64,000 nt of DNA from Cladorhizidae sp. MBARI D1340-BT2 (Eukaryota > Porifera > Demospongiae > Poecilosclerida > Cladorhizidae), in the NCBI GenBank assembly GCA_028752905.1, contig JAQNBH010000002.1, forward strand, positions 34,378,075 to 34,442,074, given 5' to 3'. The notes under the pieces were generated by a model. It was not told the DNA's origin. It saw nothing but the letters and a program-made list of their open reading frames with translations, and searched no databases. Made by a program: the position numbers and the translations under genes. Shown here one piece after another: positions 57,101 to 59,949 of this stretch; positions within the stretch are counted from its first letter, which is position 1, and the number at the start of each line of letters is the position of its first letter.

Positions 57101-59240
57101 GTAGCTTACCAAGACATTTAGCTGTGATATAACGGAGGCATATTTTTCAACACATCTCATGTTCATTAGTTCTAAGGCATTGCATTTCCAACCACACAAA
57201 ATAACCAACCACACAAAATAAACGCAAAATCTGTGACAGTCAACTCTTCTAATCGCCATAACTCGGCAATGCTTCAAGTAAAAAAAGAATTGAAACTGTT
57301 ATATCACAGATCACTAAAAGAGCTCTCAAATGAATCCTCAAATATTGAAATTGAATCAAGTGTGGCAAAGATATCTTCGCCGCAAAATCAGACCAAAATA
57401 GATTTTCAAAATTCCTGGCAATATGTGTTGAAGGAGGGACAGTTGCATTTTTGGGGGGAGAGTGACCCACATGTATTTTCCCCCTTTTTTCTTCTTGAGG
57501 TTACCACTTTATAACTCCATAGATTCCGTAAACTTCATGGTATGGACTTGATATAGAGCTCAAAAGATGGGTCTCTCTTTGTGCTCTCTGTTGCTAAAAT
57601 ATTTTTCATAGGTATAACTATAGCCAAGTTACAGGAGCTACAAGTGGAGGGAACCTCAAAAACCTGAATGCCTGAACTGGCAGCATAAATATCTCCTGAT
57701 TGCCAAGTGCTAGAGAGTTGAAATTAGCACCAGTGGCTAGAGGAATATTCAATGAGTGTTTTTATTAGGCGTTAAAATAGTACATGGTCAAGTGCGCGGG
57801 GTGGAAAATGAATTTCGTTACTAATCCATAAAACTCATTTTCCACCCGCGCGCTTGACCACGTACTTACATTTTAGCGCCTTATGAAAACACTCATTGAA
57901 TAGAGTAGGCTTCCTCTAGCCACTGGTGCTAATTTCAAATCTTTAGCACTTGGCAATCTGGAGATATTTATGCTGCCAGTTTCAGGCATTGAGGTTTTTT
58001 AGGTTCCCTCCGCTTTAGGTCTAGTAACTAGGCTATAGTTATTCCTAAGAAAAATATTTTAGTATCAACAGAGAGCACAAAGAGAGACCTATCTTTTGAG
58101 CTATATATCAAGTCCATATCATGAAGTTTACAGAATCTACGGAGCTATAAAGTGGCAACCACAAGTTTATTTGTTTTAATTTTAAAAATGCTACTGTCCC
58201 CCCCCCTTTAGTGTTCCTTGTTGGTTTCTCTTCAAATCAATGAGAAAACCATCATAACTTTGAAATAGAGCATCCAATAGCTCTAAAACTTTAGAATTGG
58301 CTAGTAGATATGTACAGCAACAGTTTGAACTGACTAAAAAATTTTTTTTTAAAAGTCCAAAGTTTTTCAGGTGTAGTCCCCCCTTTTAAATATTATGGTA
58401 GTTTTTCAAAAACATTTTTTCAGGGTTTTTTAAGTTTTTTATTTATTATTATTATTATTATAGGGTTTATGATGAATAGTGCAGTGACTAGGGAAGGGAA
58501 CACATGATTTTGTAAAAGGGATTATATATCAAACCACCGTGCTAAGGCATAAGTTAGATCGCATGATTTTCGATTTTATTTCGAGGCAATGCAACCTCAA
58601 TATTAGACCGTAGAATACCAGCAATTGGGGTTCCTTGGAACCCCCAGAACCTTCTTTGGAACCCCCAGAACCTTCTTAAGAAATCTCGGAATCTTCTTGG
58701 AACCCAAGGAACCTTCGTTGGAACTCCCGGAACTTTCCTGGGAACCCCATGAACCTTCCTTGGAGCCCCCAGAACCTTACTTGGAACCCGCAGAACCTTG
58801 CTTGAACCCCCCTGGACATTCCTTGGAACCCCAGGAACCCTCCGGGATAAGTATATAGCTGACAAGTGTTTCTAATATTCTTCCAATTTTTAAAAATATT
58901 GCAATTTTCATATTTCAGAATATTAAAAAAATAATAACATTCTGGATTTAATAAATAACGTGCCAATAAATTAACGTTACAAATTTGGTGTTAATATTCA
59001 AAATTTGATATGAATTTGATGTCGAATTTGATATTAATGCAATACATCATGTATTGCTTGCCATATTTTTCTGCAGTTATCTGCAGATGTTCTGGCCTGT
59101 AATCGTGACCCTACTAGTGGTGAGATTGTCGCTGTAGACGCGTGGAACTTGGCTGCTGGAAGAGCGAATGAATTTGATGCTGACCAAGACGACGTCAGTC
59201 TTATGGCTGGGATAAATTCCAACGGAGAGATAAAATGCCT
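4855..59240 (+). CDS. Secreted/membrane Reeler-DOMON protein (FRRS1/SDR2-like), 7 exons, 3' end outside window
   Basis: Exons: 4855-5080, 12125-12333, 27362-27459, 35860-35914, 43127-43255, 47581-47754, 59077-59240. All junctions are GT..AG and all phases match (1, 0, 2, 0, 0, 0), giving about 351 codons without a stop. The N-terminus [17 protein letters not shown] is a signal peptide. The Reeler domain covers exons 1-4, with GPPPETC, YYEVTL, ITFRGFF, FRWKSP, GGQVAFR and [14 protein letters not shown]. Exon 5 is a Ser/Thr-rich linker. Exons 6-7 carry a DOMON domain with DPAGC, WVAVGFS, DVLAC and VDAWN. In this family DOMON binds heme or sugar, and a C-terminal cytochrome b561 moves electrons across the membrane, for example for ferric reduction. 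That part is not seen here, so a reductase role is inferred from family architecture. Introns of 4-15 kb hold nearly all the repeats in the window. Confidence 0.88.
5081..7026. other. Intron 1, first part
   Basis: No exon or gene is supported. A (TG)n-rich stretch lies at 6257-6345. The ORFs here are short and without family resemblance. Confidence 0.5.
7027..7204. mobile_element. Hairpin MITE-like element
   Basis: Two arms of about 80 bp (7027-7110 and 7123-7204) are near-perfect reverse complements, starting TAGGAAGACCTCT and separated by about 12 bp. This compact stem-loop in intron 1 looks like a foldback or MITE copy. No protein is coded. Confidence 0.75.
7529..9053. repeat. Minisatellite, 42/43-bp unit, about 35 copies
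   Basis: The unit starts CCATGGTCTTGTTTCTTTAC and ends CACCAGTGCTGGTTG. Copies of 43 and 42 bp alternate irregularly, so all three forward frames stay open for long stretches (up to 530 codons). These ORFs are by-products of the repeat, not genes. It lies in intron 1. Confidence 0.93.
9054..9905. other. Intron 1 spacer without recognised feature
   Basis: No coding or repeat family recognised beyond a short direct repeat (TTACTGTTGACGTAGCTGCC) at 9549-9598. Confidence 0.4.
9906..10568. mobile_element. Non-autonomous Harbinger-type element
   Basis: The ends form imperfect terminal inverted repeats: AGCCGGGTTCACAATATGAT on the left, and AGGCTGGTTCACAGTTTGAC reading inward from the right. The element is flanked by TTA at 9903-9905 and 10569-10571. 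TIRs with a 3-bp TTA/TAA duplication are typical of PIF/Harbinger. Inside are GTATCGTCCTATCGTATCG motifs in both orientations, a Ser-rich stretch and a MADF-like coding fragment on the minus strand. Confidence 0.72.
10123..10341 (-). pseudogene. MADF/Myb-like DNA-binding fragment of Harbinger element
   Basis: The minus-strand frame starting at 10341 reads [16 protein letters not shown] and [14 protein letters not shown]. This resembles the first helices of MADF (Myb/SANT-like) domains, the DNA-binding partner protein that Harbinger transposons encode beside their transposase. Only about 45 residues are domain-like; the rest reads into the Ser codon tract in antisense. No transposase is present, so it is a remnant of a larger parent element. 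Confidence 0.55.
11143..11269. repeat. Minisatellite, 17-bp unit CATTCTATTTTTGTGTT, about 7 copies
   Basis: Seven near-identical copies in a row, in intron 1. Confidence 0.93.
11511..12053. repeat. Minisatellite, 17-bp unit CATACTCCTAGCCCTAG, about 31 copies
   Basis: A mildly diverged array with CCCTAG cores. It ends about 70 bp before exon 2, so exon 2 is enclosed between two arrays. Confidence 0.92.
12125..12333 (+). CDS. Exon 2: Reeler domain core
   Basis: The acceptor is TTCCTGCAG. Joining with exon 1 completes a Val codon and reads [19 protein letters not shown], the Reeler core. The exon ends NSDNTTVR before the donor GTAAGG at 12334, phase 0. That donor is also the first base of a 33-bp tandem array. 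Confidence 0.88.
12334..13211. repeat. Minisatellite, 33-bp unit, about 26 copies, starting at the exon 2 splice donor
   Basis: The unit begins GTAAGGGGGCAATCATGG and ends GGGGGTTGTCTGA. The first base of the array is the first base of intron 2. Each unit ends GTCTGA before the next GTAAGG, close to the exon end GTCCGA before the true donor, so every unit carries a look-alike 5' splice site. ORFs on both strands across the array are artefacts of a unit divisible by three. Confidence 0.93.
13212..14002. other. Intron 2 spacer
   Basis: No supported gene. An exon-like stretch near 13218-13297 was tested and rejected. Confidence 0.4.
14003..14396. mobile_element. Foldback repeat family, partial copy 1
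   Basis: Carries the family markers: TTAGTACGTGGTCAAGCGCG and a GGTGGAAAA box, AGCAATCTGGAGTTATT, CCTATAGTTATACCTATGAA, and the end ATGCAACTGTCCCCCC. It shares these with 26461-26942, 44046-44400 and 57434-58205. One arm is truncated here. Confidence 0.75.
14499..15375. repeat. Minisatellite, 15-bp unit CCCTTATAGTCCTAG, about 58 copies
   Basis: Simple array with CCCTTATAGT, CCCTGATAGT and CCCTTATAGC variants. The opposite strand is G-rich. The 238-codon ORF across it is a by-product of the unit length being divisible by three. Confidence 0.93.
15815..17090. repeat. Minisatellite, 40-bp unit, about 32 copies, very homogeneous
   Basis: The unit starts GGGAGCACACTAAGAGTGAG and ends AGGCAGTGCTTGCT. 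Variation is almost confined to TGCTTGCT versus TGCTAGCT. Such uniformity points to recent expansion or frequent conversion. It lies in intron 2. Confidence 0.95.
17277..17445. repeat. Degenerate CACCACAGCACCCACCA tandem repeat
   Basis: Short, loose CAC/CCA-rich array; the His-rich ORF through it is not a gene. Confidence 0.7.
17446..18577. other. Intron 2 spacer with short local duplications
   Basis: Short duplications only: GTCATAGCAACCAACAGG repeats at 18060-18290, and a 75-bp direct duplication (GATTGGTGTGAGGAATGGAT...) at about 18340-18490. No coding region is supported. Confidence 0.55.
18578..19083. mobile_element. Possible second Harbinger-like non-autonomous element
   Basis: Has the same GGTTCACAA / TTGTGAACC boxes near its edges and inside as the element at 9906-10568, and a similar size. 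The outer ends match only weakly and no clear TTA duplication is seen, so the boundaries are approximate. Confidence 0.4.
19084..19535. other. Intron 2 spacer
   Basis: Nothing recognised. Confidence 0.35.
19536..19872. repeat. Degenerate CCCTAGAATAC-type array
   Basis: About 23-bp units such as CCCTAGAATACCCCTAGCCT, diverged. It includes the telomere-like run CCCTAACCCTAACCCTAG near 19710. Confidence 0.75.
19873..22308. other. Intron 2 spacer
   Basis: No gene recognised. Short direct repeats CATGAAAGATCACTAATAT lie at about 21180-21310. Minus-strand frames around 21860-22360 are fairly long and end near a donor-like GTAAGC at about 21861, but match nothing I know and are broken by a stop. 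Confidence 0.35.
22309..22925. repeat. CCCTAGAATAG array passing into a 51-bp minisatellite
   Basis: The left part has roughly 23-bp CCCTAGAATAGCCCTAGCC units. From about 22553 a 51-bp unit (TACATGTAGCTTGGCCTTAG ... TAGAATGCCCC) repeats about seven times. Confidence 0.85.
23150..23285. mobile_element. Foldback repeat family, short fragment
   Basis: GCGCGCTTGACCACATACTT, then TTGAATAGCCTAGGGCTTCC and ATGCATCTGTCCCCCC match one arm end of the foldback family. Confidence 0.6.
23313..23791. repeat. Minisatellite, 28-bp unit GTACAAGCTTATATCTCTGG..., left part
   Basis: About 17 copies of a 28/29-bp unit ending TGTACTAT. The array is cut at 23792 by a Tigger element and resumes at 25285. Confidence 0.93.
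23794..25284 (-). mobile_element. Tigger/pogo-type DNA transposon inserted in a minisatellite
   Basis: The ends are imperfect inverted repeats (CAGTTCCATCCCTATTAAG on the left; GTGGTCCCTCCGTATTAAG reading inward from the right). TA flanks both sides (23792-23793 and 25285-25286). Removing the element restores a normal repeat unit (caagctgaTAtctctgg). Tc1/mariner-pogo elements duplicate TA. Inside is a truncated transposase on the minus strand. Confidence 0.87.
24376..25143 (-). pseudogene. Truncated Tigger/pogo DDE transposase
   Basis: From about residue 58 the frame matches DDE_1-type transposases: [55 protein letters not shown]. The N-terminal helix-turn-helix, CENP-B-type domain and first catalytic Asp region are missing; the first 57 residues are probably non-coding element sequence. 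The 16-residue block [16 protein letters not shown] occurs twice in tandem (106-121 and 122-137; DNA 24733-24828), stretching the spacing between D96 and D142 from about 29 to 45 residues. This would disturb the active site. The element is therefore a non-autonomous relic. Confidence 0.82.
25285..25975. repeat. Minisatellite, 28-bp unit, right part
   Basis: Continuation of the array at 23313-23791 with about 24 copies (28/29 bp plus a few short units). Overlapping ORFs in all frames are artefacts. Confidence 0.93.
25976..26460. other. Intron 2 spacer
   Basis: Nothing recognised. Confidence 0.35.
26461..26942. mobile_element. Foldback repeat family, copy 2
   Basis: Two inverted copies of the GTACGTGGTCAAGCGCG box meet around 26560. 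The right arm is long (to ATGCAACCGTCTCCCC near 26930) and the left arm is truncated. The 60-codon ORF inside (26713-26895, minus) is part of the repeat and is also seen at 44088-44279. Confidence 0.78.
27316..27354. repeat. (TG)n microsatellite at the exon 3 acceptor
   Basis: TGTGTGTG tract ending just before TTATTTCAG of exon 3; it may serve as the pyrimidine-poor upstream part of the acceptor. Confidence 0.85.
27362..27459 (+). CDS. Exon 3: Reeler domain, FRWKSP segment
   Basis: The acceptor follows a (TG)n tract and TTATTTCAG. In phase 0 it reads [13 protein letters not shown], then [15 protein letters not shown], and ends with the first two bases of an Arg codon. The donor is GTAACT. 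Phases fit exons 2 and 4 exactly, and the text matches the HtN-K-FrWkaP-G-vaFR stretch typical of Reeler domains. Confidence 0.88.
27811..28730. repeat. Minisatellite, 54-bp unit, 17 copies, nearly identical
   Basis: The unit starts AGCAAGCACCCACTATGCTG and ends GGCTGGGTGCATGT. Only a few copies differ, by single bases. As 54 is divisible by three, two frames stay open for about 340-356 codons; these are not genes. It begins about 350 bp after exon 3. Confidence 0.95.
29000..29338 (+). repeat. Left terminal inverted repeat with promoter and start codon
   Basis: Matches 33044-33381 in reverse complement with few differences. It includes about 240 bp upstream of the ATG at 29240 and the first roughly 33 codons of the transposase. 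Confidence 0.87.
29240..30802 (+). pseudogene. THAP-domain DDE transposase of ISL2EU-type element, two frameshifts
   Basis: The first part (29240-29857) starts [17 protein letters not shown] and holds a THAP zinc finger: C52 and C56, W81, then C99 and H102 in VCSQHF. It is followed by a Lys-rich stretch and a coiled coil of repeated ADMKSEM-type heptads. After a one-base shift near 29855 comes a winged-helix-like part ([17 protein letters not shown]) and a DDE_Tnp_4-type domain. Its catalytic candidates are the Asp at 30301 (DCTE), the Asp at 30527 (MADRGFD) and the Glu at 30668 ([11 protein letters not shown]). A second shift lies near 30450. The stop is at 30800-30802. All domains and catalytic residues are still readable, so the two shifts look recent, or they could be assembly errors. 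Confidence 0.85.
30803..31202. other. Gap between convergent transposon genes
   Basis: Region between the two stop codons. It is AT-rich with GATATTTC / GAAATATC-type inverted boxes around 31010-31100. No gene. Confidence 0.5.
31203..33140 (-). pseudogene. SAP-SWIM-YqaJ nuclease protein of ISL2EU-type element, broken
   Basis: Exon 1 (33140 to about 32897) starts with the same residues as the transposase ([17 protein letters not shown]). It then carries a SAP-like DNA-binding motif ([23 protein letters not shown]) and ends at GTGAGC. Exon 2 begins after TTTGATGCAG near 32826 ([12 protein letters not shown]). Next is a SWIM zinc finger, [13 protein letters not shown], near 32340-32380. A YqaJ/lambda-exonuclease-like PD-(D/E)XK domain follows at 31203-32021, with [12 protein letters not shown]131 (GKDNELSAY), D168 (GASPDG) and E185-x-K187 (LLEIKCPY). 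A frameshift near 32475, a TAG near 32273 and a TGA near 32046 interrupt it. The nuclease probably processes DNA ends or single strands for the element; that role is inferred. Confidence 0.82.
33044..33381 (-). repeat. Right terminal inverted repeat with promoter and start codon
   Basis: Mirror of the left TIR. It includes the ATG of the YqaJ protein (33140, minus), also about 240 bp from the element end. Confidence 0.87.
33466..35826. repeat. Minisatellite, 68-bp unit, about 35 copies with higher-order pattern
   Basis: The unit starts CAGTGTGGTGTTGGTCCAGT and ends CTTCAACCTGCCTCAACC. Variant units (GATGTCAGTTAACC, ATTTCAACCTGCC, AATCTCCC) recur in the same order, so multi-unit blocks were duplicated (33663-34034 resembles 34206-34513). 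It ends about 30 bp before the acceptor of exon 4. Confidence 0.93.
35860..35914 (+). CDS. Exon 4: end of Reeler domain
   Basis: A 55-bp mini-exon between TAATTATAG and GTAAGT. Joined to exon 3 it reads [19 protein letters not shown], the usual closing strand of a Reeler domain. Its acceptor lies about 30 bp after the end of the 68-bp minisatellite. Confidence 0.87.
35915..36099. other. Start of intron 4
   Basis: Holds a 47-bp direct duplication (ACTTACTTATATGATGTCAT...) at about 35929-36010. No gene. Confidence 0.55.
36100..36990 (-). pseudogene. 3' fragment of a Penelope-like retroelement (GIY-YIG endonuclease)
   Basis: On the minus strand, in shifting frames, the text matches the end of a GIY-YIG-containing reverse transcriptase: VIPYAEQTK then [80 protein letters not shown]. 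The palm domain of the RT is missing upstream, so the copy is 5'-truncated. A triplet repeat (36268-36381) lies inside the 3' part. Penelope-like elements have this RT plus GIY-YIG order; the assignment is from motif memory. Confidence 0.7.
36268..36381. repeat. Compound triplet repeat (GAT/AAT/AGT/AAC)n
   Basis: Runs of GATGATGAT, AATAATAAT, AGTAGTAGT and AACAACAAC in succession. Homopolymer-like ORFs in several frames are artefacts. Confidence 0.95.
37133..37290. repeat. Tandem repeat, 57-bp unit, about 2.7 copies
   Basis: Unit TGGCAGTGTATTTAATATCT ... CCTCATGTCCATGA. Confidence 0.9.
37291..38014. other. Intron 4 spacer
   Basis: No gene recognised. A minus-strand frame at 37631-37885 ([30 protein letters not shown]) and a stop-free plus frame in the same place look mildly coding but match nothing I know. 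Confidence 0.35.
38015..38258 (+). other. Exon-like open segment, no family recognised
   Basis: A strong acceptor (TTTGCCTTTCTTGTATTTAG) precedes an open frame of about 81 codons reading [40 protein letters not shown] and [16 protein letters not shown]. It is followed by the donor-like GTAATT at 38259. Length and phase (0 in, 1 out) do not fit between exons 4 and 5 of the Reeler gene, which join directly in phase 0. It may be an alternative exon, an exon of a nested gene or a transposon piece. Confidence 0.35.
38493..38761 (+). repeat. Left LTR with short hairpin insertion
   Basis: Matches the right LTR at both ends. It contains an (AT)n-flanked insert with AGTGCTCAATAGC ... GCATTGAGCACT, which also occurs at about 47997-48060. 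Confidence 0.7.
38794..41632 (+). pseudogene. Fused gag-pol remnant of gypsy element
   Basis: The frame at 38794 starts like a gag N-terminus ([17 protein letters not shown]). Within one ORF it jumps into the RT active-site region ([27 protein letters not shown]), so most of gag, protease and half of RT are deleted. RT connector and RNase H follow ([32 protein letters not shown]). Further on are integrase core pieces ([10 protein letters not shown] near 40305; [13 protein letters not shown] [11 protein letters not shown] near 40510; [10 protein letters not shown] near 41100) and a C-terminal [12 protein letters not shown] segment. The pieces lie in different frames with stops between them. 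The integrase is split by the insertion at 40649-41075. Confidence 0.82.
40649..41075. mobile_element. Small insertion with GTAACGAAAGTAAC repeats, inside gypsy integrase
   Basis: Interrupts the integrase between RYRSIHC and TSELLLGR. It contains repeated GTAACGAAAGTAAC boxes near both ends and in the middle. CCCAT occurs at both edges (40644-40648, 41076-41080) as a possible 5-bp duplication. No ORF is supported; probably a non-autonomous DNA element. Boundaries are approximate. Confidence 0.5.
41630..41839 (+). repeat. Right LTR
   Basis: Starts TGAACTGAACTATAACC, ends in a duplicated TTGCTATTATTGATTGCTA motif; preceded by the purine tract. Confidence 0.72.
41840..42420. other. Intron 4 spacer
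   Basis: Nothing recognised. Confidence 0.35.
42421..42998. repeat. Minisatellite, 13-bp unit CACACAGCTTAGG, about 44 copies
   Basis: Variants CCCACAGCTTAGG, CTCGCAGCTTAGG and CTTACAGCTTAGG are mixed. It ends about 130 bp before exon 5; a (CA)n tract (43034-43126) fills the rest up to the acceptor. Confidence 0.93.
43127..43255 (+). CDS. Exon 5: Ser/Thr-rich linker leading into DOMON
   Basis: A phase 0-0 exon of 43 codons between an (AC)n-AG acceptor and GTGAGT. It reads [19 protein letters not shown] and later [15 protein letters not shown]. The text has low complexity but stays open and in phase. Likely an extracellular linker and the first strand before the DOMON domain. Confidence 0.75.
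43256..44045. other. Start of intron 5
   Basis: Short repeats of GGTCACATGATAT type (about 43300-43430, again 47350-47530). No gene. Confidence 0.4.
44046..44400. mobile_element. Foldback repeat family, copy 3 (opposite orientation)
   Basis: Starts GGGGAGACAGTTGGATTAAT and carries GGTTACCACTTTAGAGCTCC, ACTATAGGCAAGTTACTAGA and TACGTGGTCAAGCACGCGGG, the same markers as the other copies. One arm only. Confidence 0.75.
44779..45062. repeat. Minisatellite, 24-bp unit GTGGGAGATCTGGGGGTATG..., about 12 copies
   Basis: G-rich unit divisible by three; Gly/Ser and Pro-rich ORFs on both strands are artefacts. Confidence 0.93.
45200..47016 (-). pseudogene. Degraded Mutator-like transposase
   Basis: On the minus strand the conserved core of a Mutator-like (MULE/Kolobok-style) transposase is readable in pieces: [10 protein letters not shown] at about 45976-45990, followed by YGVGVVTS and [23 protein letters not shown] near 45670-45700; [15 protein letters not shown] near 45575-45617. 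The order and spacing fit the family (YDGTW, then DGDS about 100 codons later, then HVQK). A possible start lies at 47016 ([13 protein letters not shown]), followed by a low-complexity region with repeated [10 protein letters not shown] units (46495-46690). Stops and frameshifts are many. The family name is from remembered motifs. Confidence 0.62.
46495..46690. repeat. Degenerate tandem repeat CAGAAATCTGCCCCACACTTG
   Basis: Roughly 36-39-bp units coding [10 protein letters not shown] in the Mutator-like relic. Confidence 0.75.
47017..47580. other. End of intron 5
   Basis: GGTCATGTGATATTTCATTA-type direct repeats at 47350-47530; otherwise nothing recognised. Confidence 0.45.
47581..47754 (+). 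CDS. Exon 6: DOMON domain, first half
   Basis: A phase 0-0 exon of 58 codons between TATGTTGCAG and GTGAGC. It contains [18 protein letters not shown] and [15 protein letters not shown]. The last piece is the strongly conserved WvAvGFS-d-M motif of DOMON domains in FRRS1-type proteins; the Met of that motif is a usual heme-ligand candidate. Confidence 0.9.
47797..48200. repeat. (AT)n microsatellite tracts around a perfect hairpin
   Basis: Long TATATA runs at 47797-47868 and 48075-48195 enclose the hairpin at 47865-47996 and a copy of the short insert found in the gypsy left LTR (47997-48060). Confidence 0.9.
47865..47996. repeat. Perfect 58-bp inverted repeat with 16-bp loop
   Basis: Arms 47865-47922 and 47939-47996 are exact reverse complements, starting ATATAGAAAAGTACTGGGAT. 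The loop is AGGGACAATGAGCAAC. Possibly a foldback mobile element inserted in an AT tract. Confidence 0.93.
48397..51774 (+). mobile_element. DNA transposon of unassigned superfamily, 4-bp TSD, subterminal repeats
   Basis: Ends are inverted GGGCAATTCC (48397-48406) and GGAATTGCCC (51765-51774). TGCT flanks both sides (48393-48396, 51775-51778) as a 4-bp target duplication. The motif TACTTCCGTCAC recurs near both ends in both orientations (about 48758, 48911, 48948, 48967, 51375, 51581, 51751). Such subterminal arrays are usual transposase-binding sites. It holds one long single-frame coding region. Sola-type elements also make 4-bp duplications, but I cannot confirm the superfamily. Confidence 0.82.
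49138..51276 (+). pseudogene. Transposase-like protein of the unassigned element, single frame with two stops
   Basis: One frame runs from 49138 to the stop at 51276, broken only by TGA at 49525 and TAA at 50209; no frameshift occurs. The N-terminal part is basic ([27 protein letters not shown]). The middle holds Cys/His residues ([29 protein letters not shown]). Three Asp-centred motifs in spaced order suggest an RNase H-like catalytic core: QVDFSENA (Asp at 50242), IFSDGPTSQ (Asp at 50488) and [15 protein letters not shown] (Asp at 50602). A 10-residue acidic repeat ([10 protein letters not shown]) occurs three times near 50935-51015, and the C-terminus has [12 protein letters not shown], a Tudor/chromo-like strand pattern. 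I know similar proteins only as uncharacterised. A start upstream may involve an acceptor at 49130-49137 (TTACCTAGAGCTAG). Confidence 0.7.
51779..52314. other. Intron 6 spacer
   Basis: Nothing recognised apart from a short direct repeat AGCTTATTAAAATTATAATT at 52080-52122. Confidence 0.4.
52315..52492. repeat. Tandem duplication, 89-bp unit, 2 copies
   Basis: AGTGAAGCAGAAGCTAGAAG at 52315 repeats at 52404 with small changes. Confidence 0.9.
52643..52746. repeat. Inverted repeat partner of 56495-56597
   Basis: ACCAGATGAAACTTACTATA ... AATAACTCATC is found in reverse complement at 56495-56597, on the other side of the piggyBac element. Both read [20 protein letters not shown] in one frame; function unknown. 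Confidence 0.8.
52952..52955. repeat. TTAA target site, left
   Basis: TTAA directly before the left TIR of piggyBac. Confidence 0.9.
53564..53720. repeat. Tandem repeat AGAAGTAGACGAAGGGACAGG, about 5 copies
   Basis: Roughly 30-34-bp units inside the piggyBac element, just beyond the transposase stop codon. Confidence 0.88.
53730..56032 (-). CDS. piggyBac transposase, two exons, intact (about 683 aa)
   Basis: Exon 1 is 56032-55867 ([20 protein letters not shown], acidic) and exon 2 is 55615-53730; donor GTAAGT and acceptor TTCCTACAG, phase 1, reading [17 protein letters not shown] across the junction. A Gly/Arg-rich low-complexity part with RASGTGS repeats follows. The DDE_Tnp_1_7 core has three catalytic Asp: D346 (LSIDEAM), D425 (VYMDNYYTS) and D537 ([10 protein letters not shown]) in the joined protein. 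The C-terminus is a Cys-rich zinc domain ([24 protein letters not shown]), as expected for the piggyBac DNA-binding domain. There are no stops or shifts. It should cut and join at TTAA sites. Length and layout fit active piggyBac transposases; activity itself is inferred. Confidence 0.92.
56265..56268. repeat. TTAA target site, right
   Basis: TTAA directly after the right TIR of piggyBac. Confidence 0.9.
56269..56494. other. Intron 6 spacer right of piggyBac
   Basis: Nothing recognised. Confidence 0.35.
56495..56597. repeat. Inverted repeat partner of 52643-52746
   Basis: Reverse complement of the left copy with few changes. The pair encloses the piggyBac element at 205 and about 226 bp from its ends. 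Confidence 0.8.
56961..58383. mobile_element. Outer TIR element containing a foldback element
   Basis: Ends GGGGGGAATACACCTGAAAA (56961) and, reading inward from the right, GGGGGGACTACACCTGAAAA (58383) form a TIR with one mismatch in 20. Its middle is occupied by the foldback element 57434-58205. No protein is supported; target duplication unclear (TTAATAA on the left, TTTTAAA on the right). Confidence 0.65.
57434..58205. mobile_element. Foldback repeat family, full-length copy 4, long palindrome
   Basis: Ends GGGACAGTTGCATTTTT and AAAAATGCTACTGTCCC. Two arms of about 330 bp (about 57498-57832 and 57834-58166) are inverted copies of each other, meeting near 57833 with the box GTACATGGTCAAGTGCGCGG / CGCGCGCTTGACCACGTACT. 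The other copies in the window are pieces of this structure. Confidence 0.8.
58384..59076. other. End of intron 6 with a degenerate repeat
   Basis: At 58625-58850 a loose roughly 21-30-bp repeat based on GGAACCCCCAGAACCTTCTT; the rest is AT-rich without recognised features. Confidence 0.65.
59077..59240 (+). CDS. Exon 7: DOMON domain, second half
   Basis: The acceptor is TATTTTTCTGCAG and the donor GTATGT. It reads [32 protein letters not shown] and [11 protein letters not shown], matching DV-C, D-wn and nG-i-C positions of DOMON domains. It ends in phase 2; I could not find the following exon with confidence before 64000. Confidence 0.9.
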
Positions 59241-59949
59241 GTATGTATCCACTCTAATTAATGGTCTATGTCAGTTATTAGAGCCACACATTAATTAGAG
59301 GCACTATGGAAAGTATGTTTGGTCGAGTGCTGTAATGAGATTCATAAGTAATCGGACACGAGTAGCATACATGCACAGGTTTATTTAGCGAGCGAAACAA
59401 GCGAAGTTGGATGAGAAACTTGATATATTAGCATGCATGGTGTACCTGTATACCTATCTATGTGTTCACCTTATGCTCACCCGTCAAAAATATAAACGGA
59501 ACCCCCGTCTTAGGAAGTGCGAGCCAACATAAATAGGAAATGGTCATCATTGTGAAGAGAATGATTGAAATGCCCGGCAGCAATTGAAGCTAGACTGCCT
59601 GGCTGCACTGCACGATTTATAGCTATTGTAATCCCTTACCAGATAGAAGAACAAGTCTGCCTCGAGTAGGGACACACAATCAACTAGAACGCCTGCAAAC
59701 CCTCCAAAACCAACCCCTTAAATCTCACCCCTTCCCTTAGAACTTGGAACTTACGTACAGATAGCCAATTTTTATACTCGACAATCACTACGTACAACAC
59801 ATATAAGTATAGGTTAATAAAACATAACATGTTATGTCAACTTAAACTGCTACTCTTCTTCCCCTTCTCTTCCATATATCTATGCTTGTTTCGAGATCAC
59901 TGACCGTCTATCATAGTTTCCGGACTCACAATGGTAATTTTTATGAGGT
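59241..59949. other. Intron 7 spacer
   Basis: Nothing recognised; the next exon of the Reeler-DOMON gene was not found here. Confidence 0.35.
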
